Part shown: one piece after another, positions 46,797 to 58,391 of the stretch | Layout of the letters: each line of letters begins with the position of its first letter | Numbering within the stretch: position 1 is the first letter of the stretch | From: Triglochin maritima | Taxonomy: Eukaryota > Streptophyta > Magnoliopsida > Alismatales > Juncaginaceae | Reading direction: 5' to 3' | Length of the DNA stretch: 64,000 nt | Assembly: GCA_963682175.1 (NCBI GenBank) | Contig: OY821788.1 | Location: 11,984,001-12,048,000 of the forward strand | Made by a program: the position numbers and the translations under genes | Notes under the pieces: generated by a model | Seen by the model: the letters and a program-made list of their open reading frames with translations, nothing else | Databases searched by the model: none | Told to the model about the DNA's origin: nothing

Positions 46797-49700
46797 TCAT
46801 TCTTTCAGTTCCTCCTCAAGCCAAAACATTCGACTTTCACCCGCAAGGACAAACGTCTGTGGTGTTGAGAAGTTTTTGAACTTCTGATACATTCTTCCCC
46901 ACTTTCTGCTCCCCGATTGCACACCGCAGTCTTGCAACAATTGGACACACACCTCCACATCGTATTTCTTCGAGGTGTCAACTTGACCCTCCCGCAACGT
47001 CCGCAGCTTGGAAACTTCCTCTTGAATGGAAATTAGTTTTTATGTGATGGCAGTAGCAGCAGGAGCCAGTCTTCGCTTCTTATTCTTAACACTACTTGTA
47101 AGACCCGCTCTCCTGCTACCTTATTAAGTCGTATTCATCCTTATGCTCAATTTTGTGTTTTCTTGATGTATGATGTATGTTTTGTGATCTTATGCTTTGT
47201 TCGGAAAAAGTTTTCTTTCGGAGAAAAGTTTCCTTGTTGGGCGAGTTAAATTGACTCTGTGGGCGGGTGCGACCTGTCGGGCGGTTTTGCAATCGGTTGA
47301 CTTACTCGAGTCGATCGGGTACGGGTGGAGCATGCAAGTCGGCTTGTGCTTGGGAGAGGTGTGTAGGGCTGTGTGTGAGGGTTGGATGATGTGACCGCTA
47401 TATCAGCAAGGACATCTGGAGGGATTGCAAATAAGTTTGAATGGTGCATTTTTTGGTAAGTCATGGTGCAAATAAGTCATATCAACAATCACTCTATTCC
47501 TTTTGTGTTAGTTTCCTTGAAACAAAACACAAACCCTAACCCCCAGCCGTCCCCCACCTCCTTTCCCTTCCCTTCTCCACGCCACCACCTAAGACCACCA
47601 CCTCCATCTCCGGCGAGCAACTGGCTGATCTCCGGCAAATTTTGAAGAAACAAGCTAGTGGGCATCCTTGTGTGCAGCTAGAAGTGTCTTGGCTGATCTC
47701 GGTCAAGCTCAGGCGTGCCCTTGCTGATCAGGTATGCCTCTAGCCCTTAGAATAGGATATAGTGGTGGAAGTTGGGCGGAATGCTGCTCAATACCGGTGA
47801 TTGATTGGTCATGAGGGCTAGGGTTTGCACAACAAGAGTGCCACTGATCGGGTGGATTGTGGTGCAACTCTTGTCTTCAGTGGCTGACCTTGCATTTTCT
47901 CCCATAGCATGTCCCCTCCTCCCTTTTTCCCTTGGTGGTTTGATGGATAAATTAGGAGGGAGGAGGCTGGGTCGTGGAGAGCATGTCGGGTAGGGTGTTG
48001 CATGCATCTTACATGAGGTGCAACTCACTCGTGAGGTTTGATTTTGAGATCGTTTGGTGGTTCTGTTATTATGTTTATAATGCTGTAGCATAATCATTCT
48101 CCTGGTTGTGTTATTGATTTGTGATTTTTCTTATTGGCGTGTTTTCATGACTCATTATGTATATATATAAGTCATAAATCATCATTTGTTTCAGATCTGG
48201 TGTTTATGCGTGATTTGTCAAAACTGTCCAGATTTTCATGCAAGAGGAGCTTGCTAATTTTAGTCCTTATATTCATGTTTTGATTCATGATTTCGTCCAG
48301 ACTTTAGTACATACATTGTTACTGATTTAGATCACCTAATCTTGAATAATTTCGTGACTTGTTACGTGGACAGTTTGTAGATCATCTCTGATTTCAGATC
48401 ATGTGTTCTGCAAGATTTAGTAATTCTGTCCAGATTTCCTTGCATGAGGTGCTTGCTGATTTAGGTTTTATATTCATGTATGGTTCCATGATTTCGTTCA
48501 AACATTAGTTACATGAATTGTTACTATTTTAGATCACCTAATATTGCATGATTTTATGACTTGTTACGTGAGTAGTTCATAAGTCATCACTGATTTCAGA
48601 TCTTATATCTATGCATGGTCTAGCTAATATGTCTAAATAATGCAGCATGACTCATTCTGATTTTAGTCCAGTAATGAGTGATACAAGTATATGCTCTGAT
48701 TTGACAATTCCCTAAGATATATTCATCACATCTCATTTGAGAATAAGTTGCATATTTCCATCTAGATGTTTATGCAATCGGTATAGATGCATGTATTGAC
48801 TTGAATGTTACTATGAGTTTTGAAGTCTGATTTTATCCCAATAGTATTAGCTCATGAGTATGATCTAATTATATCTTGTTATGCTCACACATGAGACGAA
48901 ATCAGTATCCACCTATGATATATGTTATACAAGTTATGACGTCTAGTATGGTGCAAATCTATAAGCATGCATGTATGTATTTATGTATATCGATTATGAA
49001 TGTATTAGACTCCTGATTTCAGAGGCATGCCTTCCATATTGGATTACTGATACATTTATGTAATAATTCCTGTCCATATAATCTCTGACCATGTTCTGAA
49101 TCACAAGCTTCTAATGGATGTATGTTCTGAAATTTATGATGTATGCTATCGATTACTTGCAGTGTTTGATCATGATACATCTTGTTGTTATACATGTTCT
49201 GTTGTTCTTTTAATACTGATACTTACTAATGTGAAGTGTTATGATGTGGTTATGTATGTTACTTAGGACATCAGACCTTATGACATCCTTATCATGACCC
49301 ATAGATGATTTGATTAGTTGTTATATCGATTTATTGTTCTGATTATGATTGCTTACTATTGTGAGTGTTTTTTCTCCCTGATTGGGATGTTCTGATTCTG
49401 ATTTTGTTGGGGTTGTTAGGAGGGTATTTGTATACCATTCCTTGAGCTCGTTCGGGACTATGTAGCTACAGTAGATTTTAATCTGATAATTAATTTTGGG
49501 CACGTTCTATTTTCTGGGCCGACGGCCCACGAGTGGGTCCTCTAGCTACAGAGGCCATTCGATTAAGACTCCTATGTGAGGGTCAGACGTAAGATAAGTC
49601 CTGGGAAGTCATGCTGCCATTCTGTCTCAGGTTAGGTGCTCCCAAGTTTGCGATGGCAAAATGTAGGTTTATTTCCCTGATTTGGGGCATCTATCCGGCT

Positions 49701-51221
49701 TACCGCTCTGTGCCGAGCGGTGGGTCACTGTCGAGTGACCCGCTTCTGACCAGCATGGCTGGTGTTCTGGTTCCTTTGAGAGGAATGTGGACGGGTGTGC
49801 CCAACTGGCACGATTGTTGGAGTCGTAGCCTTCTGTTGCATATTGTATTTTTCTGTTATGATTCTGATGCTTTGTCTTAGTTAGACTTCATACTATATTT
49901 TTGTTATTGTTTGGGTGTGGCATACTGGATTTTCTTGAACGAAAACTCACGCATTTGTTAATGCGGTGCTTGTAGGTACTTAGGTTCCCACAGGGCAGAC
50001 TGGACAAGTGTCAAAGATTATGTACACGAGAGACATGTCGACCAGAGTCTTCAATTATCGTTGTTTCCGCTTATATTATTATATTTCCCTTTGAAACTCC
50101 ATGTATTGTAATTTGATCTTTTATGTATACATGGATAATCATTTGTTTCAGTTATATATCCTAATTGTCTATCCATGTATGTTTGTTATGTATTGTCGAG
50201 TTAGTTGGTATTGTCTTTATTTTGTAACTCCTTCGAGTCGTCGTGGAGATCTCTGGTTGCAACACTTGTGTTCCTTTCCCAATGTGCGTACCCGCGAGAT
50301 CGGGGGCATTACACTACCACTCCCGCAGCTTGGCTGGAATGTCGATTCCTGAACTATTCCTTCATCAGATTGGGTTGTCTCTTCCGCTTCATGGCCATCG
50401 AAGCCATTAATGTGGGATGATGTCCACTTACCAGCTGTAAGTTTCTGCTTCAGTCCAACTCTTTCAGGTATGAAGTTTGTGTTGTCGTCACTTATATGTT
50501 CACCAAATATAGCACATAGCTCATCTTCATACTCCAAAACTTGGTTTTGAACTTCTCAACCTTATCCATTTTCTGCAGTTAATCACACATTACCGAGGGC
50601 ATGACCATGCGGAATAGGAAAACAATAACAGGAAGGCAACGTTTGGCACTACCTTACTCGCGGACCTCCACAATTCATCGTCCGCAATGAACAATTTATT
50701 CTCATCATCCCATCCAATTCTTGTTTGCTTCTTCAACCATTGCCAATTGCAGTATGTTTTTTTGGTTTTATCCCAGTGGTTTTTGTGTTGTGCCCGAGTG
50801 TGTTTGTTCAAGTTATTCTGAAGAAATTTTGTTCTACATTTTTCTTGCCATGAGTGGTGAGGACATTGTCAATCTTGGTTCCGGCACGGACCTCATCTAA
50901 GAACAACATTACCCAAGTCCTGTTGTGGGAGCCAGACCAATGAGCCTTGTGTCGTTGGGCTCCTTTAGACGATTTCTTCATTGCAGCTTTATGGGGAGGA
51001 CTCTTTGCAACGCTTCTGGGACCGCCAATGTTATCAGAAGGTGTGAGGTCTCCATCTTCAAAGGAAGTAATGTTCACTGAACCGAATTGGCTAGTGCATT
51101 GCTGGTAGGAGTGTGTGTCATTCAGCCCACCTTTCGCTTGTGACAATTCTGGTGGGAAGTTGTGGTATTGAAACTCCACCATCCAACATTCATATGTTGG
51201 TAATGTTGGAGGAGTTCCCAT
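46797..51221 (-). pseudogene. Harbinger Myb/SANT-like accessory protein, split by a solo LTR
   Basis: Exon 1 (51221-50653) starts MGTPPTLPTYECWMVEF. It includes the Myb/SANT-like block: W-V-M-L-F-L-D-E-V, then HKNHWDKTKKTYCNWQWLKK, then TRIGWDDENKLFIADDELWR. A frameshift near 50820 separates the first third (TAA-type stop at 50808) from the rest. Exon 2 (about 50577-50314) covers YEDELCAIFGEHISDD and an acidic linker. The solo LTR at 47097-50313 then interrupts within a Gly/Ser-Lys/Arg stretch (GSGSVKNKKRR), and the carboxy end (LREGQVDTSKKYDVEVC ... MFWLEEELKE) follows to 46797. In PIF/Harbinger systems this protein binds the ends and helps the transposase enter the nucleus. Frameshift, an in-frame TAA near 47039 and the insertion make it non-functional. 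Confidence 0.75.
47097..50313 (+). mobile_element. 3.2-kb solo LTR inside the Myb-like gene
   Basis: Begins TGTAAGACCC and ends GGGGGCATTACA. Flanks are CTACT (47092-47096) and CTACC (50314-50318), a 5-base duplication with one change. The interrupted reading frame rejoins exactly when one flank is removed. It has no internal genes, no second LTR and no primer site. TGTAA...TTACA ends are common in chromovirus (Tekay-type) LTRs, so a solo LTR is the best reading. The strand is assumed. Confidence 0.65.
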
Positions 51222-51235
51222 TGCTTGTAGTATAC

Positions 51236-51365
51236 AGAAGAAGAAGAAGAAGAAGAAGAAGAAGAAGAAGAAGAAGAAGAAGAAGAAGAAGAAGAAGAAG
51301 AAGAAGAAGAAGAAGAAGAAGAAGACGAAGAAGAAGAAGAAGAACAAGAAGAAGAAGAAGAAACA
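51236..51365. repeat. (GAA)n microsatellite
   Basis: About 40 GAA triplets with few interruptions (GAC, CAA), just upstream of the Myb-like gene start. Long poly-Arg, Phe, Ser and Leu frames across it are artefacts. Confidence 0.95.
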
Positions 51366-51529
51366 AATTGGTTGTAAGAAAAGTAATTAAGTAATACTTC
51401 AATGAGTAACAAAGATGACATGTCGACATGAATGAAAAACAAGGAATTGAGAATTTCATTAAACAGGAGCACAAATTTCCATGAAATTAGAAAACAGAAC
51501 AAAAATAAAGAAATCATTGTTTGGTCACA

Positions 51530-52809
51530 TTACACCCATTTACTCACAACTATCTCATCTTGGATGAGGTTACGGAGGACCGCCATACTATTATCGTCTC
51601 CGCCTATTGATTGACGGCCACCACCTCTGCTATGTGTGGGCTCTCTAGTCTCGTCGTCATTATCAAACTCTATGGTTAGCTAGTCATTGTGGTGATCGAT
51701 AATGTAGTTATGCAACGACATTGCAACTGCTACAAACATTGCTTGGTCATCCAACGAGTATGGGCCCATGACATTTAGAAAATGCCATCTCTTCTTCAAT
51801 ACCCCAAATGCCTTCTAGATGACATTCCTTAATGAGGAATGCATACTGTTAAATAACTCCTCTTTACCCTGTGGTTGGCTTGACTGAAACTCTGGAAGAT
51901 GATAACACGTCTTTTGATACGGGGCGAGAAACTCGGGCTTGTTGGGGTATCCAGAGTCGACCAAGTAATATTTATCTGCACCGGGTTTGCTACAAACAAC
52001 TATTACTAGAAGATATGAATTATCTAGAATGCAGTTTTAGATTTGAGAACGTAAGCTTCCCTTACTAGGTGGGGGCATTGGGAAGCAGTCAGACTCATAT
52101 ATAGCATGGTTCAAGACCCGGTTGTCGTGGGCACTGCCTTCCCAACCAGTCGATAGGAAAATGAATCGCATTCGGAAGTCACACACTCCTAGAACATTTT
52201 GAGTGGTGTACTTGGGTTGTCGACCAGACTGGTACATGGGTTGTTTTGCCTTTGGAACTGAGGCTTTCATATGTGTTCCATCTAAACCACCACTGCAATC
52301 TTTGAAATATGGAAAATACTTGCCACCTTGGTGCTGCATGATGTGATCATGGGTTGCATTTAGGTCGTCTTTCGGTTTGATCATGTCACACAAGCAAATG
52401 GTTATAGCTCTAAGAACGTGTTTTATGTGATGACTAATTGTTTCGCCTGAGTGTTGGAAGTATTGTTGCAAAGCCCGGTTGACGTGACCATGACCTAAAG
52501 CATACAAGAAAATATGCATCTACTCTTCTACAGTTATGTTTCTAGTTGGTGTTAGAAGGTCGTGTTTCTTAAAAAGTTTACACAGATTGACAAAGACGTT
52601 AGGCATCATCCGGCCACCATCCAAGCAACTCGGTAGTACCCGGTTAATAGATCTTTGGTCCTTTGCTGACCGGTACAGGGGGCCATGTGAACCTTAGTTT
52701 TGAGTAGATATCTTTCCACATATTCCTCCACAATCTCAACAACACTTGATATAGCATCCTCTAGCTCGTCATCATCCTCAAAGGGTGGGTTGATTGATTC
52801 ATCATTCAT
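51530..52809 (-). pseudogene. PIF/Harbinger DDE transposase, inactivated
   Basis: Exon 1 (52809-52066) begins MNDESINPPFEDDDELEDAI. After a frameshift near 52610 it covers the helical region (QHSGETISHHIKHVLRAI) and two catalytic blocks, GGLDGTHMKASVP and GWEGSAHDNRVL. A GTAAGG donor and GTGCAG acceptor join it to exon 2 (51975-51530; KYYLVDSGYPNKPEFLAPY, then FGVLKKRWHFLN). There are stops at 52520-52522 (TAG where family members have Gln), near 51676, and at 51815-51817. The last replaces the residue at the position of the third catalytic acid (NVI-stop-KAFG). The usual length would be about 400 residues. It would have cut GGGCCCGTTTGG ends and inserted at TTA. Confidence 0.85.
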
Positions 52810-53834
52810 GTTTACTTAACTTCAACTATATAACAACCACAAATAATTAAAAATCGGCGTCAACTAAAATAGGCAAGTGACCATGTAACATGTTATTTCA
52901 ATTGGCAATGAAATGCAAAATATTATTGTGGTGGAACCACCTTCTTCACAAATAAAGTGGTATAAATTATTGTTGATTATTGAACATATTAGAAAAACGT
53001 AGAACAATAAATCATACAGGAAAATTTCGTAAGTCGATTTGTAAATAAGGGATCTCTATATATGTTCAAGTTAACAGCTTGCATGTCTAAGGTATACTAC
53101 TTACAACTTCCGTCTAATTAAAAACCATAGAAATCACCATAACTAAAATTGCAACCATACGGTCTAATGATCAAATTGCTAGGGAAAAAATTCTTAAGTC
53201 AACACTTTGGAAATACATCGACCAAATAAAATGTTTGGGAAAGAATATATGTTATTATTTGACGAAAATAGAATTCCCAAATGAAAATGGAAATTATCTA
53301 TTTCATTGACATAGGATTTTTTTTCCGTAATCATCCAACAATGACAACATCTGAAGAGGTTAAGGACGCATACCTCATGCCAAGCTTCTTCCAGATCCAG
53401 AACTCCCCAGCACCGCTACTGTAGCCGCAGCTTCCCGACATGTGGACGGATTGGCAGATCCACAACTCTGGCCGTGCAAAATTAGGAAATGGAAAATGAT
53501 TTGGGAAACAAAGATCGGGTGGCAGGAATGGCAATTTGAACGTGGTATTTATGGTAATTGTTGCTTTAGGCTTGCCCTATTTCGAACTTTGGTTTGGGAT
53601 AGGATGAGGTATTTCTTCAAATGTCCGGGGGAAACACCGTCCACAATGACCTAATCTTGGTGGCAAGATTAAGAGGAGCACGAGAAGCTCATTTCGTCAG
53701 TTTCTTCGATGAAGGCAAATTACGTGGGTTGGGACGTAGCTGTGGAGCTGCGATTTTGGGGCAATCGAGGGCGTTTGGATGCTGCCAATCTATTGTTGCT
53801 GATCCGGTGGGTTGAAGAAGTTGGGGAGCAAGAC
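52810..53834. other. Harbinger right arm
   Basis: AT-rich untranslated or subterminal sequence ending in a GC-richer stretch before the inverted end. Short frames here show no family resemblance. Confidence 0.5.
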
Positions 53835-53848
53835 ATCCAAACGGGCCC
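53835..53848 (-). repeat. Right terminal inverted repeat of the Harbinger
   Basis: ATCCAAACGGGCCC, the exact inverse of the left end, followed by TTA and then the continuing LTR-S. Confidence 0.85.
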
Positions 53849-54587
53849 TTAGGAACTTATGTGAACTTGAGCATACAATAGTTAAAACTTATTAATATAG
53901 ACACTAGATTCCTTGTAGAAGTGACAAAATTTCAGATCAATTGGACTTCAATACGTCACCCAAACTTAGGTAGGAAAATCACTTAAACTTAACTTATGTC
54001 TGTCTATGAAGAATGGTCGATCGAAACAAGTTTTCCATTTGCCCGTTTCTACAAGTTAATGGTTTTACAAATAGTGATTTTACCTAACTCTACTGGACGA
54101 CCTTTGCTGACTTTCCGGTCGACCGTTTACCCGTACTTTCCGGATGACCATTATACTTGTCGTATTCACTCAATGGTCTTTTCTAATTTTCTCAAATACC
54201 CCTAAATACTTTGGCCACCGATCGAACAATGCCTTCCTGGAGGTCGACTGGAAGAAGACAATTTTGCACACCAAAAGTGCCTGTTATTTTTGATCGAATG
54301 AACATTCTTCTTGTGTTCGACCGATTCACCTTGACCTGGTCAAAACCCTCAGAATGGTCGACCGTCGCCTAGATTTAGTTCAACTGTTCACTTAGGTTGT
54401 AGCTGGTAGGTTCGTCCGTAGTTTAAGTTGGTTCGAACATTACCTAAATTTCATGGAAACGGTCGACCGTTAATCCTGAGTCGATCGACCGATTTAGGAT
54501 AGAATTGCTGAACTTCAGTTTCTGATTTGTGTATCTTACACACTTCTTACCAAATTCTTCCCCAACGGGTATGTCACTCTAGGAGCT

Positions 54588-54596
54588 TATAAATAG
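54588..54596 (+). promoter_or_regulatory. TATA box of LTR-S copy 2
   Basis: TATAAATAG, downstream of the decayed CGGTCGACCG field. It is matched in copy 1 at 15819-15827 on the minus strand. Confidence 0.6.
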
Positions 54597-55199
54597 AGGT
54601 TCATACACCTTATTTTCACAACTCTCATACGTCCAATTACTCCATATACTAGAGAGAATTCTCCTAATCTTCAAATCCCCAATCTTATACACTCCAAGCT
54701 AAAACTTCACCACTTGACCACATTCCACATCATACGCAAGTGTGCTCAAAGTTAGAGTGTCCAAATACTCTGGTTACGTAGCCATCAAAGTTGTAAAGAT
54801 TTTGGTGAAAGCCTGAAGCATCCTTCTCAGATTGTGAGAGGACGAAACCAAGCTTGCGAGGGTGTTCGCAAGACTTGCTTTGTAAAGGTGTTCTCTCCTG
54901 GCCCGGAACAAGGAGTGGATAGTGAAGACGTATGCGGAGCTTGTAGAGTTTGCAAGAGAGAAAGTAGGCGGGTGACCGAACCTCTATAAAAACCATGTCT
55001 TCCTTGTGATTTGCATTGCTTAATTTCTACTTGTTTTTTTATTATTTATTTCCGCTGCATCTTTGATGACTTAAGTAGATATTAAGAATTTGATTAGATT
55101 GATTAGGGGTCATTCGGTCCTACACAACATAGTTTACATACAATTTATATCAAAGGTAGTTGAATTAAATGTACATAATTTACAACCCAAACATAGTGT

Positions 55200-55457
55200 A
55201 CATCACCAATCAAAGTTTTATTTTTTGCCAGAGCTCGGGATCTAACCGGCTTAACAGAAACGTCTCTCAGAATGGCCTCCAGCAGTACAGCAGCTGAGTG
55301 CATGAGTAAGCTTCTTGCCATGTTCCCCGCGCTGGAAGAGATCCACAGCTCTATGGTTTTGGCAATCAATGAGGAATATGTACATCCAACTAAGACAGGC
55401 GTACACTTCAAAAAAAAATCAAGTTGTAAGGTTGTTCAGGTGAAGGTAGTGTTGTGA
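55200..55457 (+). pseudogene. MoaD/CNX7-like molybdopterin synthase small-subunit fragment
   Basis: The frame reads SPIKVLFFARARDLTGLTET, then A-A-E-C-M-S-K-L-L, then LEEIHSSMVLAINEEY, which is the ubiquitin-like fold of the sulfur-carrier subunit of molybdopterin synthase (MoaD; CNX7 in plants). That protein delivers sulfur from its carboxy-terminal Gly-Gly in molybdenum cofactor synthesis. Here the end is replaced by HFKKKSSCKVVQVKVVL and a stop, so the essential Gly-Gly is missing. No upstream in-frame start is evident. It lies between the LTR-S target duplication and CACTA-like repeats, which raises gene capture by a CACTA element. A plain decayed host pseudogene is equally possible. Confidence 0.7.
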
Positions 55458-55729
55458 ACTATCTTTGTGGTGTAAACTATGTGTAATAAGTTAACTAATA
55501 TATATATGACATTTTTGGTATACACATTTCAAGGATCCAAATGTAAACTGAGATATATATGACATATTTGGAATATACATTTGCAGTACACGATCAGATT
55601 TATATGTGATGATCAAAAATTTGTGTGGTGTACACATTTTTCAATTGTATGTGGTGTATGTCTGTTTCAATTGTAGAGATTATTATGTAGTGTGTTTCTG
55701 TTTCAATCGTAGAGAAATTTATGAGAAAT

Positions 55730-56320
55730 TTAAAAATAAAATCAGAATTTAACACACAAAAAAATCAATGAAGGACATAAGACATCGGATATTTCGTTGA
55801 AACCGATGTGAAATTTCACAAAAATTAACAAATTCAATTAAGGACATAACACAGCAGTGTGTTGGAAGAAACCGACGTGCTATTTTCATATAACACATCA
55901 TGATAGCTTAATATCCGACGTTGTCTTGAACTATTTTTTAATAAAAGGACATACCACATCGGTGGTCGTTTGCCAACAAATCGACATGGTATATTCTGTT
56001 ATTCGATTTTTTTCGAAATTAGTTTTTAATAATAAAACAAATCACGTCAGCCTTCTGTTTCAACCGATGTTGTATGTCTACAAATCACGTCCAACATTTG
56101 CCAACAAATCGACATTTTATGACCTATTATTAGATTATTTTTTCAAATTTCTGGTTTTAATAATATGACATATCATGTTGACCCTCTGGGTGCAGCAGAC
56201 ATTATATTGCCTATATACCATGTTAGTGTTAGTGTTAAATATCATCGTGTTATAACTACATACCACGTCTCATTATTGGACGAGTTGGTCAACCCGACGT
56301 TAAAAATTTTAGATGACTTA
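55730..56320 (+). repeat. CACTA-like subterminal repeats (ACATCGG/CCGATGT)
   Basis: A dozen or so CCGACGT, CCGATGT and ACATCGG motifs recur at 30-70 base intervals in both orientations. They resemble CACTA subterminal regions and could be the right side of CACTA-2. No terminal CACTA/TAGTG was found. Confidence 0.45.
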
Positions 56321-56437
56321 TTTTAAATAATAGAGGATTAACAAATATTTGTTTAAAAGTTATCAATTTGAGAAAAAAATACAGAAACCAAATAAATTAA
56401 AAAACAAGTTAACAAATTACCAAGATTATATATATTA

Positions 56438-56942
56438 GAGTTAATTACAGTTTGTTTCATTGAACTATGCATTGCTATCACTTTTTACTCCTGAATTTTC
56501 AAAGTTGACGGTTATACTTTGAACTTTCATTTTTTAACATTTTACCTTCTGAACTTTAAATATTCATTATTTAAACACACATTTGGGGTTTTTTTGTAAT
56601 TTTTTTCATTGTATCTCTAATACACTCTTAAACCTATATTTACGTAGAATTTCGAAACGGATGTCGGATTTGGTTGAAATTTAGGCCGGATTCAGTACCA
56701 ATCCTATCCAAATTTCAACTTTATTTGACATCCATTTCGATCTGAACCTCTACGTAAATATAAGTTTAAAAGTGTATTAGGGATACAAAGAAGAAATTGT
56801 GAATATGTGTTAAAATAATAGATTTTTAAAGTCCAGATAGGCAAAACACAGTGAAAGTTCGGGAGTAACTGACAACTTTAAAAGTTTAAGGATATCAAGT
56901 GATATCAAGACATAGTTCATGTGGACAAACTATAATTAACCC
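56438..56942. mobile_element. Mutator-type MITE (505 bp)
   Basis: Long imperfect inverted ends (GAGTTAATTACAGTTTG at the left; GGGTTAATTATAGTTTG inverted at the right) extend about 60 bases inward through GAACTATG and TATCACTT. A perfect 9-base target duplication TATATATTA lies at 56429-56437 and 56943-56951. The duplication length fits Mutator elements. It has no coding capacity. Near-palindromic interior (TCCGACATCC/GGATGTCGGA-type stretch near 56660-56745) means its RNA would fold into a long hairpin. Confidence 0.9.
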
Positions 56943-57199
56943 TATATATTAATATCCAAATTTTAAAACCTTTACGCATGTTTTATCTAATTACTCATAA
57001 AGCATTAATCTACTTTTCCCACACATTACATATCACTTGTCATGATTCATGAACTACCGTTAAAGCTATCCGGCCTGTGCTTGAGACCAGCATGATAATC
57101 TTCTTCGAACATAACGACGAAAACACAAACATGAAAAACGGCTAAGTAATCAAGCCGTTAAAGAAAAAACGGTTTCTTCTTTCACAACGTCTCGCAACC

Positions 57200-57207
57200 A
57201 TAAATAG
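57200..57207 (+). promoter_or_regulatory. Probable TATA box of the GDSL gene
   Basis: ATAAATAG, 56 bases before the start codon and 250 bases downstream of the MITE. Confidence 0.5.
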
Positions 57208-57507
57208 TTAAATACCCACCAACAAACCGAGCTTCTACTTGCAGACCACCCCAGAGTTTGAGATGGCGAAATTAACATCCAAACTGGCTTTCACAATATT
57301 CCTCCTGGTGAGATTTATGGTTGGAGATGGTGCAACGCCTCAAGTACGTACCAGCGATGTTTGTGTTTGGAGACTCCCTGATCGATAATGGTAACAACAA
57401 CTACATGAGCTCTTGGGCTAAGGCCAACTACTACCCTTATGGGATCGATTTTTTGCAAGGGCCTACTGGGAGATTCTGTAATGGGAAGACCATCATAGAT
57501 TTTGTTT

Positions 57508-58391
57508 GTAAGTGCATCCCACCATTTGATATTGTTATGTTGTTTATTCAACATGTCATGGTAACATGTTAGGTCTTAGAATGTCCAAGTTCGTGAACAC
57601 TTTGCTTGCATCGATTCTTTTGAGGTAGATTTGCTGATTAGTATCATTGCGAACGAGTGAAATTGGATATCTGTCCTTCCATTTTTCGAAAATTGACCTG
57701 ATGCTTTAATATTTGTTTTGTTTTAATTTGTTTCTTGAACCCATGAAAGTTAATAAAAATGTAATTCGCTGAGTTAAGCTTAGTGTTCACATGACTAACA
57801 TTATCTACACATAAGAATATATTGTCAAAAGCTTAACAAATGGATAGGTACCGAAACAGATAAAGCTGTATCCAAAATCATTTCGAGAGAAGTTGTACCA
57901 AAATTATTTCATAAATTACATGTGCAACTTTTTTTCCTTTAGATGTGTAGCCAACAAAAAACTTATAAAACACAGTAGAATTCTATATTACTTTAATAAT
58001 AAACTTGGTACCAAACAGCCGAACAATGAAAATAGATGGTTAGTAACTCATCGAATGGATCAGGTCATGTTTTTAATGTATAGAGGTGATTTGGGAATGG
58101 TGCATTTGTGTCGGATTAATCTTCAGAAATTGATGGACGATAAACCAATTTCACTATCTTCGGTGGACACGCAAGCAAAACAACATTTGTGTTATTTTAT
58201 CAAGCCGTTTTATGGAGTTTAGAACCGACTTGCGACATATATTTCTGGAATAAAAAGATCATACCGGTTAAGAAGCATATTCGCATTGCTTAATCATGTC
58301 GATCTGTACTTTGAATGCTTTTCGAATTTTTATAGTATTACATTCCAACTATAATTCCAACCATGATCTTATCTTTTGAGCTCAATTTTCT
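57508..58391 (+). other. GDSL intron 1, native part
   Basis: AT-rich intronic sequence from the GTAAGT donor to the inserted LTR. It resumes at 60879-60992, ending in ACACAG. No other gene was seen. Confidence 0.6.

Larger units (their letters stand above)
18876..53848 (-). mobile_element. 35-kb PIF/Harbinger transposon with nested insertions
   Basis: Perfect 14-base inverted ends GGGCCCGTTTGGAT occur at 18876-18889 and, reversed, at 53835-53848. Both are flanked by TTA (18873-18875, 53849-53851), the usual PIF/Harbinger target. The minus strand encodes the two expected genes, a DDE transposase (51530-52809) and a Myb/SANT-like protein (46797-51221). Subtracting the solo LTR-B with element C, the MULE with A3, and the solo LTR leaves roughly 7 kb, a reasonable size for an autonomous member. 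Both genes are broken, so it is now inactive. Confidence 0.85.
18665..55124 (+). mobile_element. Solo LTR-S, copy 2, split by the Harbinger element
   Basis: The left piece (18665-18875) and right piece (53852-55124) together give 1,484 bases, matching copy 1 (1,488) across the break: the sequence after gagtctta in copy 1 resumes at ggaacttatgtg here. It starts TGTCAGCC and ends GGTCCTACA, with a perfect duplication CAACA at 18660-18664 and 55125-55129. The TATA box is at 54588-54596. Three exact CGGTCGACCG/GGTCGACCG motifs and many decayed ones lie at 54010-54500. Confidence 0.85.

Noticed and set aside
47097..50313. DNA transposon reading of the TGTAAGACCC...GGCATTACA insert
   Set aside because: The ends are weakly inverted, but the 5-base flank duplication, TG...CA boundaries and lack of coding or longer inverted repeats fit a solo LTR better. 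Left as the second choice.
50808..51517. Poly-Phe, poly-Ser, poly-Leu and poly-Arg frames
   Set aside because: They are translations of the (GAA)n microsatellite. Only the part after the Met at 51221 (minus strand) belongs to the Myb-like gene.
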